Translations under genes and position numbers: made by a program | NCBI GenBank assembly: GCA_003978405.1 | Contig: QNZU01000045.1 | Location: forward strand, 1 to 16,641 | Direction: 5' to 3' | Source of the DNA: Sulfurospirillum sp. | GTDB lineage: Bacteria; Campylobacterota; Campylobacteria; Campylobacterales; QNZT01 | Length of the DNA stretch: 16,641 bases | Notes under the pieces: generated by a model | Told to the model about the DNA's origin: nothing | Seen by the model: only the letters and a program-made list of their open reading frames with translations | Database searches by the model: none | Shown here: positions 1-6,985 of the stretch, one piece after another | Numbering within the stretch: the stretch's first letter is position 1 | How the letters are laid out: each line of letters starts with the position of its first letter

Positions 1-6
1 TCTGCA

Positions 7-1134
7 TTAATTTTCTCTTTTGTTGTAAAAATCTCTTTTAAAACTCTCAAATTTACCGTCAAATATCGCACCTCTGGCTCTTTTCATTAGGTTCAAATAG
101 TAGTGCAGATTATGTATCGAAGAGAGTCTAAAATATGTCAGCTCCTTGGCTCTGTAAAGGTGATTTAAATAACCTCTTGAGTAGTGTTGGCATGTGTAAC
201 AGTCACACTCTTGGTCTATCGGCTGATCATTTTTTATATGCTTTGCACCTTTGATGTTTAGTTTACCAAAGCTAGTAAAGAGGGTTCCGTTTCTTGCATT
301 TCGTGTAGGCATAACACAATCAAACATATCAACTCCCCTGCTAATCGCCTCAATCAAATCCTCTGGAGTCCCAACTCCCATTAGATATCTTGGCTTATCT
401 TGTGGCATAAAAGGTGTGGTATATTCTATGATATCATACATGATGGAGTTTTCTTCTCCCACACTAAGCCCCCCTATCGCAAAACCGTCAAAATCCATCT
501 CACACAGTTGTGTAGCACTGATTTTTCTGTGTTTTTGACTCACACCTCCTTGGATAATAGCAAAAAGGTTTTGATTGGTACCAGTGCCTCTTTTTTGGTT
601 CTCTTTATGGCATAGGATTGACTCTCTTGCCCAATTTGTCGTTCTTTTTATAGAGAGATTGATTCGCTCATCAGTTGCTGGAATAGCTATAAGATCATCT
701 AGTACCATCATTATATCTGAGTTTAGATTGTTTTGTATATCTATAACTTTTTTAGGTGTAAAAAAGTGTGAAGATCCATCAATATGGCTTTTAAAGCTTA
801 TACCCTTTTCATCTGCTTTTGAAATATCAGATAGTGAAAAAGCTTGAAATCCGCCACTGTCAGTCAAGAAACTCTTTTTATAGTTTGTGAAGTTGTGAAG
901 TCCACCAAACTCTTTTACTCTCAAATCCCCAGGACGAAGATACATATGGTATGTATTTGCCAAAATAATATCGGCTCCTAACAGCTCCTGCATATCTACA
1001 CTATCAAGTGCTTTTACACTCCCAACTGTTCCAACTGGCATAAAAACCGGTGTCTTAATGGTGCTGTGCTTTGTAGTAATGGTACACGCTCTGGCATTTT
1101 GATCTTGTGCATCGATAGTAAATTTTAGTCTCAT
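7..1134 (-). CDS. tgt: tRNA-guanine transglycosylase (Tgt)
   Basis: Exchanges the guanine at the wobble position of GUN-anticodon tRNAs for preQ1, the committed step of queuosine incorporation. The 375-residue protein shows the full bacterial set: DSGGFQ with the proton-shuttling Asp92, the nucleophile Asp272 in FDCVMPTRNARNG, and a zinc site made of Cys310, Cys312, Cys315 and His341. The reading frame is open for 37 more codons upstream (to 1245), but that stretch lies antisense to the helicase gene and looks non-protein-like, and MRLKFTIDAQD is the usual Tgt N-terminus, so I start at the ATG at 1134. There is no Shine-Dalgarno before this ATG; an extended -10 ends 6 nt upstream, so the mRNA may be leaderless. 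The gene is complete, with its TAA at 7-9. No queuosine-synthesis gene is in the window. Confidence 0.97.
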   Translation of the reverse strand: MRLKFTIDAQDQNARACTITTKHSTIKTPVFMPVGTVGSVKALDSVDMQELLGADIILANTYHMYLRPGDLRVKEFGGLHNFTNYKKSFLTDSGGFQAFSLSDISKADEKGISFKSHIDGSSHFFTPKKVIDIQNNLNSDIMMVLDDLIAIPATDERINLSIKRTTNWARESILCHKENQKRGTGTNQNLFAIIQGGVSQKHRKISATQLCEMDFDGFAIGGLSVGEENSIMYDIIEYTTPFMPQDKPRYLMGVGTPEDLIEAISRGVDMFDCVMPTRNARNGTLFTSFGKLNIKGAKHIKNDQPIDQECDCYTCQHYSRGYLNHLYRAKELTYFRLSSIHNLHYYLNLMKRARGAIFDGKFESFKRDFYNKREN

Positions 1135-1140
1135 TGTTAG

Positions 1141-1149
1141 ATTATAGCA
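1141..1149 (-). promoter_or_regulatory. Extended -10 promoter of tgt, leaderless type
   Basis: Read on the minus strand, TGC-TATAAT ends at 1141 and is followed by six bases and then the tgt ATG at 1134. A start seven bases after the hexamer would fall on the A of the ATG. No ribosome binding site fits between them. The hexamer is a perfect consensus with the TGn extension; use as a leaderless promoter is inferred from spacing. Confidence 0.6.
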
Positions 1150-1154
1150 ATATT

Positions 1155-1163
1155 TGATAAAAT
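1155..1163 (+). promoter_or_regulatory. Extended -10 promoter of the PIF1-type helicase gene
   Basis: TGA-TAAAAT lies five bases before the ATG at 1169 on the plus strand. As with tgt on the opposite strand, the predicted transcription start is at or next to the ATG, and there is no Shine-Dalgarno. The two divergent -10 boxes are separated by only 11 bp (1147-1157). Confidence 0.5.
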
Positions 1164-1168
1164 CTGTT

Positions 1169-2464
1169 ATGGACTCATTTAACAAACTCATCACAATTTT
1201 GGACAAAGATAATCTCTTTCTAACCGGTGGAGCCGGAGTTGGCAAAAGTTTTATGACAAAGCAGATTTCAAAATACTACATGGCTCAAAAAAAGAGTGTT
1301 ATTTTACTAGGAAGTACCGGTATCTCAGCTGTGAATATCGGTGGACAGACACTTCACTCATTTTTTCTATTTGGTATTAGTTCCAATTTTGAAGAGCTAA
1401 AAAAAAGAGATCGTTACAACAGATCCAAAATAAAAGAGCTAAACAAGATTTTAAAATCTCTTGATCTTTTGATTATCGATGAGATCAGCATGGTCAGTTC
1501 AAATCTCTTTGATATGGTTTTGTATCGTCTAAGAGAGAGTGGATTTAGGGGCAAATTGATGGTTGTTGGAGACTTTTATCAACTCTCTCCTGTTATTAAG
1601 GACAAAACAAACTCTCTTATCAATTCACTCTATGCCTTTGAGAGCTCCTCTTGGGACTATTTTGATTTTGTTACGGTGGAATTGACCAAGATAAAAAGGA
1701 CAGATGATCTGCACTTTATGAAGATTTTAGGAAGTATCAGAAAAGGATTAATCGATACACAGATACTTGATTTTCTGGACTCTTTAAGAACGAACAACTT
1801 GCCAGATACAAACAGAACCACTCTATTTGGTACCAATGTTCAAGCCGATAGGTTAAATGATGCAAAATTAAATGAAACTCAAGGCAAAAACGAGATAAAA
1901 AAGGCAATCATCACCAAAAAAGATAACTCTTTGGATGATAGAGTGATAAAAGGGTGGGCTTCAAAACTCCCGATCCTAGAAGAGCTGAAATTAAAAGAGG
2001 GTGTGCCTATTATCTTCACAACAAACAGATGGGGATTTTATCACAACGGTGAAAAGGGAGTAGTAGAGCATATTGATGATGATGTTATCTTAGTTCAAAA
2101 GGGTGAGAGATTGGTAAAGGTTGAAAGATTTACTTTTGAGCTAACAAGAAATGTAGTGGACTCAAAAGGCGAGATAGGCGAAGAGATAATCTGCACTTTA
2201 GAGCAGTTTCCTATCCGTTTAGGTTATGCTATCACTATCCACAAATCACAGGGAATGAGTATAGAAGATTTGGTATGCAATGTAGATAATATCTTTACAG
2301 AGAGCCAGTTTTATGTCGCACTCTCTAGGGCAGTAGATCCAAAGCGTTTAAAAATAGAATATACAAAAGATAGTTTCAAAGAGTATCTAAAAAGAGTAAT
2401 CAAAATCAATCCAAAAGTAGATCAATTTTATAGTGCTATAAAGAAAAAGATTTTTCTTGAATGA
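1169..2464 (+). CDS. PIF1/RRM3-type superfamily 1B DNA helicase
   Basis: An ATP-driven 5'-to-3' helicase of the PIF1 branch, related to RecD2; such enzymes act at G-quadruplexes, R-loops or stalled forks, though the role here is unknown. At 431 residues it is close to the minimal core. Visible motifs in order: Walker A GGAGVGKS (20-27), motif Ia with STGISAVNIGG and TLHSFF, Walker B LLIIDEIS with Asp/Glu near 105-106, motif III GDFYQLSP near 133, a domain 2B-like NGEKGVV, motif V HKSQGMS starting at 358, and motif VI YVALSR at 382-387. There is no extra N- or C-terminal domain. A TTG at 1154 could add five residues, but the ATG at 1169 gives LDKDNLFLTGGAGVGKS close to the N-terminus as usual and suits the -10 box. 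It is divergent from tgt and followed by a 267-bp AT-rich gap. Confidence 0.93.
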   Translation: MDSFNKLITILDKDNLFLTGGAGVGKSFMTKQISKYYMAQKKSVILLGSTGISAVNIGGQTLHSFFLFGISSNFEELKKRDRYNRSKIKELNKILKSLDLLIIDEISMVSSNLFDMVLYRLRESGFRGKLMVVGDFYQLSPVIKDKTNSLINSLYAFESSSWDYFDFVTVELTKIKRTDDLHFMKILGSIRKGLIDTQILDFLDSLRTNNLPDTNRTTLFGTNVQADRLNDAKLNETQGKNEIKKAIITKKDNSLDDRVIKGWASKLPILEELKLKEGVPIIFTTNRWGFYHNGEKGVVEHIDDDVILVQKGERLVKVERFTFELTRNVVDSKGEIGEEIICTLEQFPIRLGYAITIHKSQGMSIEDLVCNVDNIFTESQFYVALSRAVDPKRLKIEYTKDSFKEYLKRVIKINPKVDQFYSAIKKKIFLE

Positions 2465-2569
2465 GTATTGTTTAAAAGTATTTTATTTGTAATTTCTGTT
2501 TTTATTGAAAAATCTTAGCTTAAAAACCTCCTAAAAGTAGCATATCTTTATAATAACTTACCTATACAT

Positions 2570-2584
2570 ATTAATATTAATTAA
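2570..2584. repeat. Overlapping AT-only palindromes
   Basis: ATTAATATTAAT (2570-2581) is a perfect palindrome overlapping TTAATTAA (2577-2584). It lies in the 267-bp gap between the helicase and the Cys-rich protein gene. It could be a regulator site or simply AT-rich sequence; such short AT palindromes arise easily by chance. Confidence 0.3.
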
Positions 2585-2609
2585 TCAGTATAAAACTTTA
2601 CTAAAGATT

Positions 2610-2626
2610 AATTTGTTAAACAAATT
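2610..2626. repeat. 17-bp perfect palindrome, possible operator
   Basis: AATTTGTT-A-AACAAATT has perfect 8-bp arms around one central base, about 105 bp upstream of the Cys-rich protein ATG. The one-base centre cannot form a tight RNA hairpin and the stem is nearly all A/T, so a dimeric repressor or activator site is more plausible than a terminator, although CTTTTT follows. Nothing else recognisable lies in 2465-2690. Confidence 0.4.
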
Positions 2627-2693
2627 GTCTTTTTCTCTCTACATATGAAGTTATTTATTTGTTTCACTTATATTGACTATGATTAGGCATTGA

Positions 2694-2714
2694 TATAGAC
2701 TTGTAGGGTAAAAT
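2694..2714 (+). promoter_or_regulatory. Candidate -10 boxes for the Cys-rich protein gene
   Basis: Two candidates are visible. TATAGA (2694-2699) has a TTGACT 15 bp upstream at 2673-2678 and would give a leader of about 26 nt. TAAAAT (2709-2714) is a better hexamer but would start transcription at the ribosome binding site itself. The ribosome site AAGGAG is at 2721-2726. The first option is more workable; choosing between them needs 5'-end data. Confidence 0.4.
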
Positions 2715-2731
2715 TTTTTTAAGGAGTAAAG

Positions 2732-3100
2732 ATGAAAAAATCTTTAATGTTATTAAGTTTACTAGGACTTGTCGCTAGTTTAGAAGCTGGAACTGTATGT
2801 TGTAATTACCCGGTAACGGAGATTCAACCAGTATATAAAACAGTTACCAAATTAATACCAAGCAAAGAGTGTTGGGAAGAGGAGAAGTGTATACTTCCAC
2901 CATCAAATTGCCAAGTTGATCCTTGTGGTGCTACAATCGTATCCCAAAGATGTACAATTACAAAATGTAAGACTGTTTATAACAAAGTTCAAGAGAACAT
3001 TTTAGTTGGTTATAACAACTTTGCAGTAGTATGTGGTCAAAAGATCAAAAAATTTAGCAAGACTAAATTACAAACTATCAAAGTAACTAGTACTTATTAA
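2732..3100 (+). CDS. Small secreted cysteine-rich protein, unknown function
   Basis: A 122-residue protein that I cannot assign to a named family. It opens with a clear signal peptide (MKKS, hydrophobic stretch 5-17, likely cleavage near Ala19). The mature part has nine cysteines (23, 24, 47, 53, 60, 65, 74, 79, 101), suggesting disulfides or metal binding in the periplasm. The C-terminal third, from ENILVGYNN through GQKIKKFSK to TIKVTSTY, resembles from memory the tail found after glycine-zipper segments in Campylobacterota envelope proteins; here there is no glycine zipper, so this would be the tail domain alone. It has a strong AAGGAG ribosome site five bases before the ATG, stands alone with its own promoter region and ends at a terminator. 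The odd cysteine count would suit a dimer or a cofactor site. Confidence 0.85.
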   Translation: MKKSLMLLSLLGLVASLEAGTVCCNYPVTEIQPVYKTVTKLIPSKECWEEEKCILPPSNCQVDPCGATIVSQRCTITKCKTVYNKVQENILVGYNNFAVVCGQKIKKFSKTKLQTIKVTSTY

Positions 3101-3103
3101 TCA

Positions 3104-3151
3104 ATCAAGTTACGGTTTTATTTTAAACCGTGACTCTGTTTGATCTTTTTT
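3104..3151 (+). terminator. Rho-independent terminator after the Cys-rich protein gene
   Basis: A 10-bp stem (3109-3118 with 3125-3134, one G-T wobble) encloses a TATTTT loop, extended after a 5-nt bulge by ATCAA (3104-3108) pairing with TTGAT (3140-3144), and is followed by a T run at 3146-3151. The T run points to plus-strand termination. The structure also covers the stop codon and last codons of the convergent ankyrin gene, but on the minus strand no T run follows the stem. Confidence 0.7.
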
Positions 3152-4416
3152 AAATTAAAATGATATGATTTAGCCATATCTTTGACACTCTCGCCTTTGT
3201 CGTTTTTGATCTCATCATCTGCACCAAATCGATACAGCTCTCTCATCATATCATCATAAAACATCATAAATGCAAAGTGTAATGGTGTGTTCCCTTCACT
3301 GCATCGTTGATTTGGATCTACTCCAAGCTCTAAAAAGAGTTTTAAAAGTTCAATTTTCCCACTCATTATTGATGCTACCAAGAGATTGTTTCCATCTGCT
3401 TTTGTAAAAAATGGATAGGCTCCTTTGTCCAAAAGCTCCTTGACAAATTTGACATCACCCTTTGCAGTTGCTACAAAAAGAGCTCTTGAGTGGTCATCAG
3501 CTTCAGTATTGATATCATACCCATTTTTGATAAGAGCCTTTATCTCTTTGAGATTTGCATCTAAAATAGCTTTTTCCAATTTGGCATTTCTAATTCGTTT
3601 TGTTTTTTTATGGTAAGTTTTATGTGCTACTTTTGTTTTTGCAGTTTTTATGGTCGGCTTTTCTGTTTTTTTAGTTAATTTTTTAGATTTTGTGGCAATA
3701 TAATCTCCCTGATAGGCAAATATATGACACTCATCTTTTATATTTCTTGATTTTTTGCTCTTTTTACAGGAGTTTAGTGCTACCTCTTTTGCTCTTTGCA
3801 GACTCTTTGATTTTGAGGAGAATTTGCATGTATATCTTTTTTTGCTATCGATTGCCACAGCAAATGCTTTGTTGAGTGGCGAATCAAGATAGAGTTTGTA
3901 AAACATATGACAAGGTTTTGGTAATTTTGAAATATTTTGTTTAAGAGTATCGTTTGAAGTAGGTTTTGTTTTTTTATGGGTGCTTTTTATCTGCTTGGTA
4001 TCTTTTTTATGAATCTCTTGTTTGATCTTTTGGAGTGAAATCTGATACTTTTTTCTAAATTCAATGTTTCTTTTACTAATAAAGCCTTTTAGATCGATAT
4101 CATATAGCTTACATTCACTTTTAATGCCTCTTTTTTCTCTGCTTTTGTTGCAAGAATTTATAGCTATCTCTTTTGCCTTTGCTATATTTTCACTTCCTGA
4201 GCTAAATCTGCAAGTATATTTATAGTTTGAGTCAACTGCATAAGCAAATGCTTTTGGAGATTTTGCATTTAGATACATTTTAAAAAAGAATATACACTGT
4301 TTTGGCAGGTCTTTTTGTGCCTGATTGATCAACTCTTCGCTTTTGCTTTTTGCAAAAAGCTCAGAGTGAAAAAGAAGTATAATAGTTAAAGATACAAATA
4401 TTTTTTTAAAGGTCAT
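3118..4416 (-). CDS. Secreted ankyrin-repeat protein with a duplicated four-cysteine module
   Basis: A 432-residue protein of unknown function. A signal peptide (1-22, ending LFA) sends it to the periplasm. Two copies of a module follow: LPKQC at 37 and LPKPC at 165, each with four cysteines at 41/69/89/102 and 169/197/217/230. The spacings are 28, 20 and 13 in both copies, an exact 128-residue offset. The pattern (KAFAxAxDS, then YTCxFSS, an Ala-rich stretch, then two Cys) is reminiscent of DUF4189-like periplasmic domains; that is a guess. Lys/Thr-rich linkers (110-164 and 238-280) separate the parts. The C-terminal 281-425 holds four ankyrin-like repeats (for example EGNTPLHFA at 374-382). 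The gene lies 38 bp after the 93-residue gene, has no clear ribosome site, and a TACAAT box ends five bases before the ATG, so it may have its own leaderless transcript. Confidence 0.9.
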   Translation of the reverse strand: MTFKKIFVSLTIILLFHSELFAKSKSEELINQAQKDLPKQCIFFFKMYLNAKSPKAFAYAVDSNYKYTCRFSSGSENIAKAKEIAINSCNKSREKRGIKSECKLYDIDLKGFISKRNIEFRKKYQISLQKIKQEIHKKDTKQIKSTHKKTKPTSNDTLKQNISKLPKPCHMFYKLYLDSPLNKAFAVAIDSKKRYTCKFSSKSKSLQRAKEVALNSCKKSKKSRNIKDECHIFAYQGDYIATKSKKLTKKTEKPTIKTAKTKVAHKTYHKKTKRIRNAKLEKAILDANLKEIKALIKNGYDINTEADDHSRALFVATAKGDVKFVKELLDKGAYPFFTKADGNNLLVASIMSGKIELLKLFLELGVDPNQRCSEGNTPLHFAFMMFYDDMMRELYRFGADDEIKNDKGESVKDMAKSYHFNLKKIKQSHGLK

Positions 4417-4421
4417 AGACT

Positions 4422-4427
4422 ATTGTA
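4422..4427 (-). promoter_or_regulatory. -10 box of the ankyrin gene, leaderless type
   Basis: TACAAT on the minus strand is followed by AGTCT and then the ATG at 4416. No Shine-Dalgarno is present in the 38-bp gap. This has the same geometry as the box in front of the helicase gene. It would let the ankyrin gene be transcribed apart from the upstream ftsY-radA operon. Confidence 0.45.
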
Positions 4428-4454
4428 TATTCTTAGTGTAAATACAAAGTTAAT

Positions 4455-4736
4455 CTAGCCAAGTTCACAATGTTTAATATCAAGATCTTTTAAAATATAT
4501 TCAAAAAATTCTCCTGCCTCTTTTCTATAATCATCATGAAACTCAAGACAATATTTTCCTTCAAATTTACCCTGAGGTTCCATCATTTGCATAGGATGAA
4601 GATGAAACTTGTTGATTGCATCATTTACAGTATGAAAAATTTTCTCTTTTTGTTCTCTGTCATGATACTCTATAACCAATCTGCTGTATCTCTCTTCCAT
4701 CTCATGAATTGCTTGTATGCACATATTTTCTGACAT
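4455..4736 (-). CDS. Conserved-looking small protein, unknown function
   Basis: A 93-residue, soluble, acidic and His-rich protein with no signal peptide or membrane segment; I do not recognise the family. Cys6, Cys63 and Cys90 and His at 11, 25, 35, 45, 47, 67 and 89 are scattered without a clear metal motif. The predicted structure is mostly helix at the start (MSENMCIQAIHEMEERYSRL) with a short beta part around GKFEGKYCLEF. The gene begins nine bases after the radA stop and its ribosome site AAGGA overlaps that stop, so it is the last member of the tlpA-ftsY-radA operon. This coupling makes it a real gene even though it is short. Nothing in the sequence ties it to DNA repair. Confidence 0.8.
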   Translation of the reverse strand: MSENMCIQAIHEMEERYSRLVIEYHDREQKEKIFHTVNDAINKFHLHPMQMMEPQGKFEGKYCLEFHDDYRKEAGEFFEYILKDLDIKHCELG

Positions 4737-4745
4737 TTAATTCCT

Positions 4746-6098
4746 TTACATCCATTCTATAAGTTTTTCAACTTCATCTACTTCATAGCATTTTATCGCA
4801 TCTTTCCATAGCTTGGGCTTTTTTGGAATGATTGCTTTGCTAAAGCCTTGTGTTTTTGCCTCTTTCAATCTCGTATCAAGATGATAAACATCTCTGATAT
4901 CACCTATGAGTGAAACCTCTCCTATAAAAACAGACTCTTTTGATATGGTTCTGTTTTTAAAACTGCTGATAATCGCCGCTACAATAGCTAAATCGGCAGC
5001 TGTCTCACTTATCTTAATACCTCCGGCTATATTTATAAAGACATCATAATGATTTAAAGGTAGATCAAGTTTTCTCTCAAGTAGTGCCAAAAGCATTGTG
5101 AGTCTGTTTTGTTCATACCCTGTTGCACTTCTTTTTGGGATATTTGAGCTTGATTCACTAACAAGTGCCTGAACTTCAAGTATTATGGGCCTTGAACCCT
5201 CCATCACCACTGTTATTGCTGAACCTGGTTGATTATTGCTTTGGTTAAAAAACTTTTTTGATATCTCAGTGGCACTGACAAGACCTTTTTGGGTCATCTC
5301 AAAGATTCCAACTTCACTTGTAGAGCCAAATCTATTTTTAAAGCCTCTTAGTAGCCTAAGTTCTCTGTTTGCCTCTCCTTCAAAATACAAAACAGTATCA
5401 ACCATATGCTCCAATACTCTTGGCCCCGCGATTGATCCCTCTTTTGTGATATGACCTATGATAAATGTGGCAACAGATTTGTCTTTGGAGTATCTCATCA
5501 GCTCAAATGTGATCTCTCTTACTTGTGATACACTTCCTGGAGCTGAGTTTATACTGTTTGAGTAGAGTGTCTGTATCGAATCAACTATCAGTACCTCATA
5601 CTCATTCGAAGATAATTCAACAAATACTTGACCTAAATCTATCTCACTGAGTAAAAAGAGATTTTCATCATTTGCTTCAAGTCTGTTGGCTCTGATTTTT
5701 ATCTGACCAAGTGACTCTTCACCACTGACATATAGGACCTTTTTACCGTTTTTGGCAAGATTTGATCCTATTTTTAAAAGCAGCGTTGATTTTCCAACAC
5801 CAGGACTCCCTCCTATTAGAGTAAGACTGCCAGGAACTATACCACCACCCAAAACCAGATCCAATTCACTATCATATGAACTGAACCTATCATAATGCTC
5901 TTCATCTATTTTTGTGATGGGCATCGCTTTTGCTTGAGATGAATTTGGATTTTTCTCAATCTCTTTTAAAAACTCTATCTCTTTTGAGCTTAGTTCGATC
6001 ATCTGATCCCAAGCTTCACAGTTTGGACATTTTCCCATCCATTTTGCAGATTGAAATCCACAGGCTTGACACTCAAAAAGAGATCTCTTTTTTGCCAA
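4746..6098 (-). CDS. radA: DNA repair protein RadA (Sms)
   Basis: A RecA-like branch-migration helicase that processes recombination intermediates. The 450-residue protein is close to the usual length. It shows the N-terminal C4 zinc finger (Cys10, 13, 24, 27), Walker A GGSPGVGKST (96-105), Walker B LIVDSIQT (around 170-177), the RadA-specific KNRFG motif (254-258) and a C-terminal Lon-protease-like domain containing NIAGGIKISETAADLAI. The start is TTG at 6098: MAKKRSLFECQACG begins just ahead of the zinc finger and a GAGGA ribosome site lies nine bases upstream inside the end of ftsY. It starts two bases after the ftsY stop, so the two are probably co-translated. No key residue is missing. 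Confidence 0.97.
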   Translation of the reverse strand: MAKKRSLFECQACGFQSAKWMGKCPNCEAWDQMIELSSKEIEFLKEIEKNPNSSQAKAMPITKIDEEHYDRFSSYDSELDLVLGGGIVPGSLTLIGGSPGVGKSTLLLKIGSNLAKNGKKVLYVSGEESLGQIKIRANRLEANDENLFLLSEIDLGQVFVELSSNEYEVLIVDSIQTLYSNSINSAPGSVSQVREITFELMRYSKDKSVATFIIGHITKEGSIAGPRVLEHMVDTVLYFEGEANRELRLLRGFKNRFGSTSEVGIFEMTQKGLVSATEISKKFFNQSNNQPGSAITVVMEGSRPIILEVQALVSESSSNIPKRSATGYEQNRLTMLLALLERKLDLPLNHYDVFINIAGGIKISETAADLAIVAAIISSFKNRTISKESVFIGEVSLIGDIRDVYHLDTRLKEAKTQGFSKAIIPKKPKLWKDAIKCYEVDEVEKLIEWM

Positions 6099-6100
6099 GT

Positions 6101-6985
6101 TTAAGCTTCCTCTTCAAAAAAAGCATCTAAAAGTGAATCAACAAACTCCTCTTTGTCAAACTCTATCAAATCATTCTCACTCTCACCCACTCCTATGTAA
6201 AGAATTGGTTTTTTCAACTCTTTTGCGATACTAAATAGTGCACCACCTTTAGCAGTGCCATCAAGCTTTGTAATAATCAAAGCATCCACTCCAACTATAT
6301 CATTAAATGCTTTTGCCTGAGAGATGGCAGCATTTCCTTGAGTACCATCAAGTATCAAAATCTTCCTGTGAGGTGCTCCCTCTTTTGCTTTGTTGCAAAT
6401 ACGGGTGATTTTTTGAAGTTCTGATGAGAGATTTTTTTGGGTTTGCAATCTTCCTGCAGTATCTATGATGACCCTATCAATCCCTTTTGCAATCGCAGAA
6501 CTTATTGTATCAAAGGCTACTGCTGATGGATCATGTCCTTGCTTTGTTGCGACAATCGGAACATCGATTTTATCTGCCCATCTGACCAACTGCTCAATTG
6601 CAGCGGCTCTAAAAGTATCACTCGCTCCAAGCAAGACAGTTTTGTTTAGTTTTGTTTTATATAGATTTGCAAGTTTGGCGATAGTTGTAGTCTTTCCCGC
6701 TCCGTTTACTCCAAAAACAAGTTCTATGTATGGTTTGGTACCAATATCCTTATCTTCTTGAATATCGACAAAATATGCCAGAAGAACTCTTCTGACATCC
6801 TTTCTTGAGACCATGTTAGATGGTGGCATATAGTAGATGATCTCTTCTACCTGATCGTAACTTACATCAGCTTCAAGCAAAATATCTTCAAGATCCTCTT
6901 TTGAAATTTTATCGCTTCTTTTTGGAGCGACCTCTTTGATCCTCTCGGTAGTCTTGCTTAAAACCTTTTTGAAAAATCCAAACAT
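6101..6985 (-). CDS. ftsY: Signal recognition particle receptor FtsY
   Basis: The SRP receptor GTPase that brings ribosome-nascent chain complexes to the Sec translocon at the inner membrane. At 294 residues it is the short form: NG domain only, without the acidic A domain of the E. coli protein, as is usual in Campylobacterota. The first residues MFGFFKKVLSK form the amphipathic membrane-targeting helix. GTPase motifs: P-loop GVNGAGKTT (92-100), DTFRAAA (123-129), DTAGR (175-179), TKLDGTAKGG (239-248) and the closing GVGESENDL. Its ATG overlaps the stop of the upstream thioredoxin gene by one base (TAATG), which implies coupled translation. It is followed directly by radA. Confidence 0.97.
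   Translation of the reverse strand: MFGFFKKVLSKTTERIKEVAPKRSDKISKEDLEDILLEADVSYDQVEEIIYYMPPSNMVSRKDVRRVLLAYFVDIQEDKDIGTKPYIELVFGVNGAGKTTTIAKLANLYKTKLNKTVLLGASDTFRAAAIEQLVRWADKIDVPIVATKQGHDPSAVAFDTISSAIAKGIDRVIIDTAGRLQTQKNLSSELQKITRICNKAKEGAPHRKILILDGTQGNAAISQAKAFNDIVGVDALIITKLDGTAKGGALFSIAKELKKPILYIGVGESENDLIEFDKEEFVDSLLDAFFEEEA

Noticed and set aside
251..847. Plus-strand open frames antisense to tgt
   Set aside because: They overlap a fully conserved gene, lack ribosome sites and have no recognisable protein features.
1135..1245. N-terminal extension of Tgt by 37 residues
   Set aside because: It is antisense to the helicase start, contains no Tgt-like sequence, and the family N-terminus begins at the ATG at 1134.
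2465..2731. Hidden small gene or riboswitch in the 267-bp gap
   Set aside because: There is no open frame with a ribosome site and no GC-rich folded segment; only AT palindromes and promoter-like boxes are visible.
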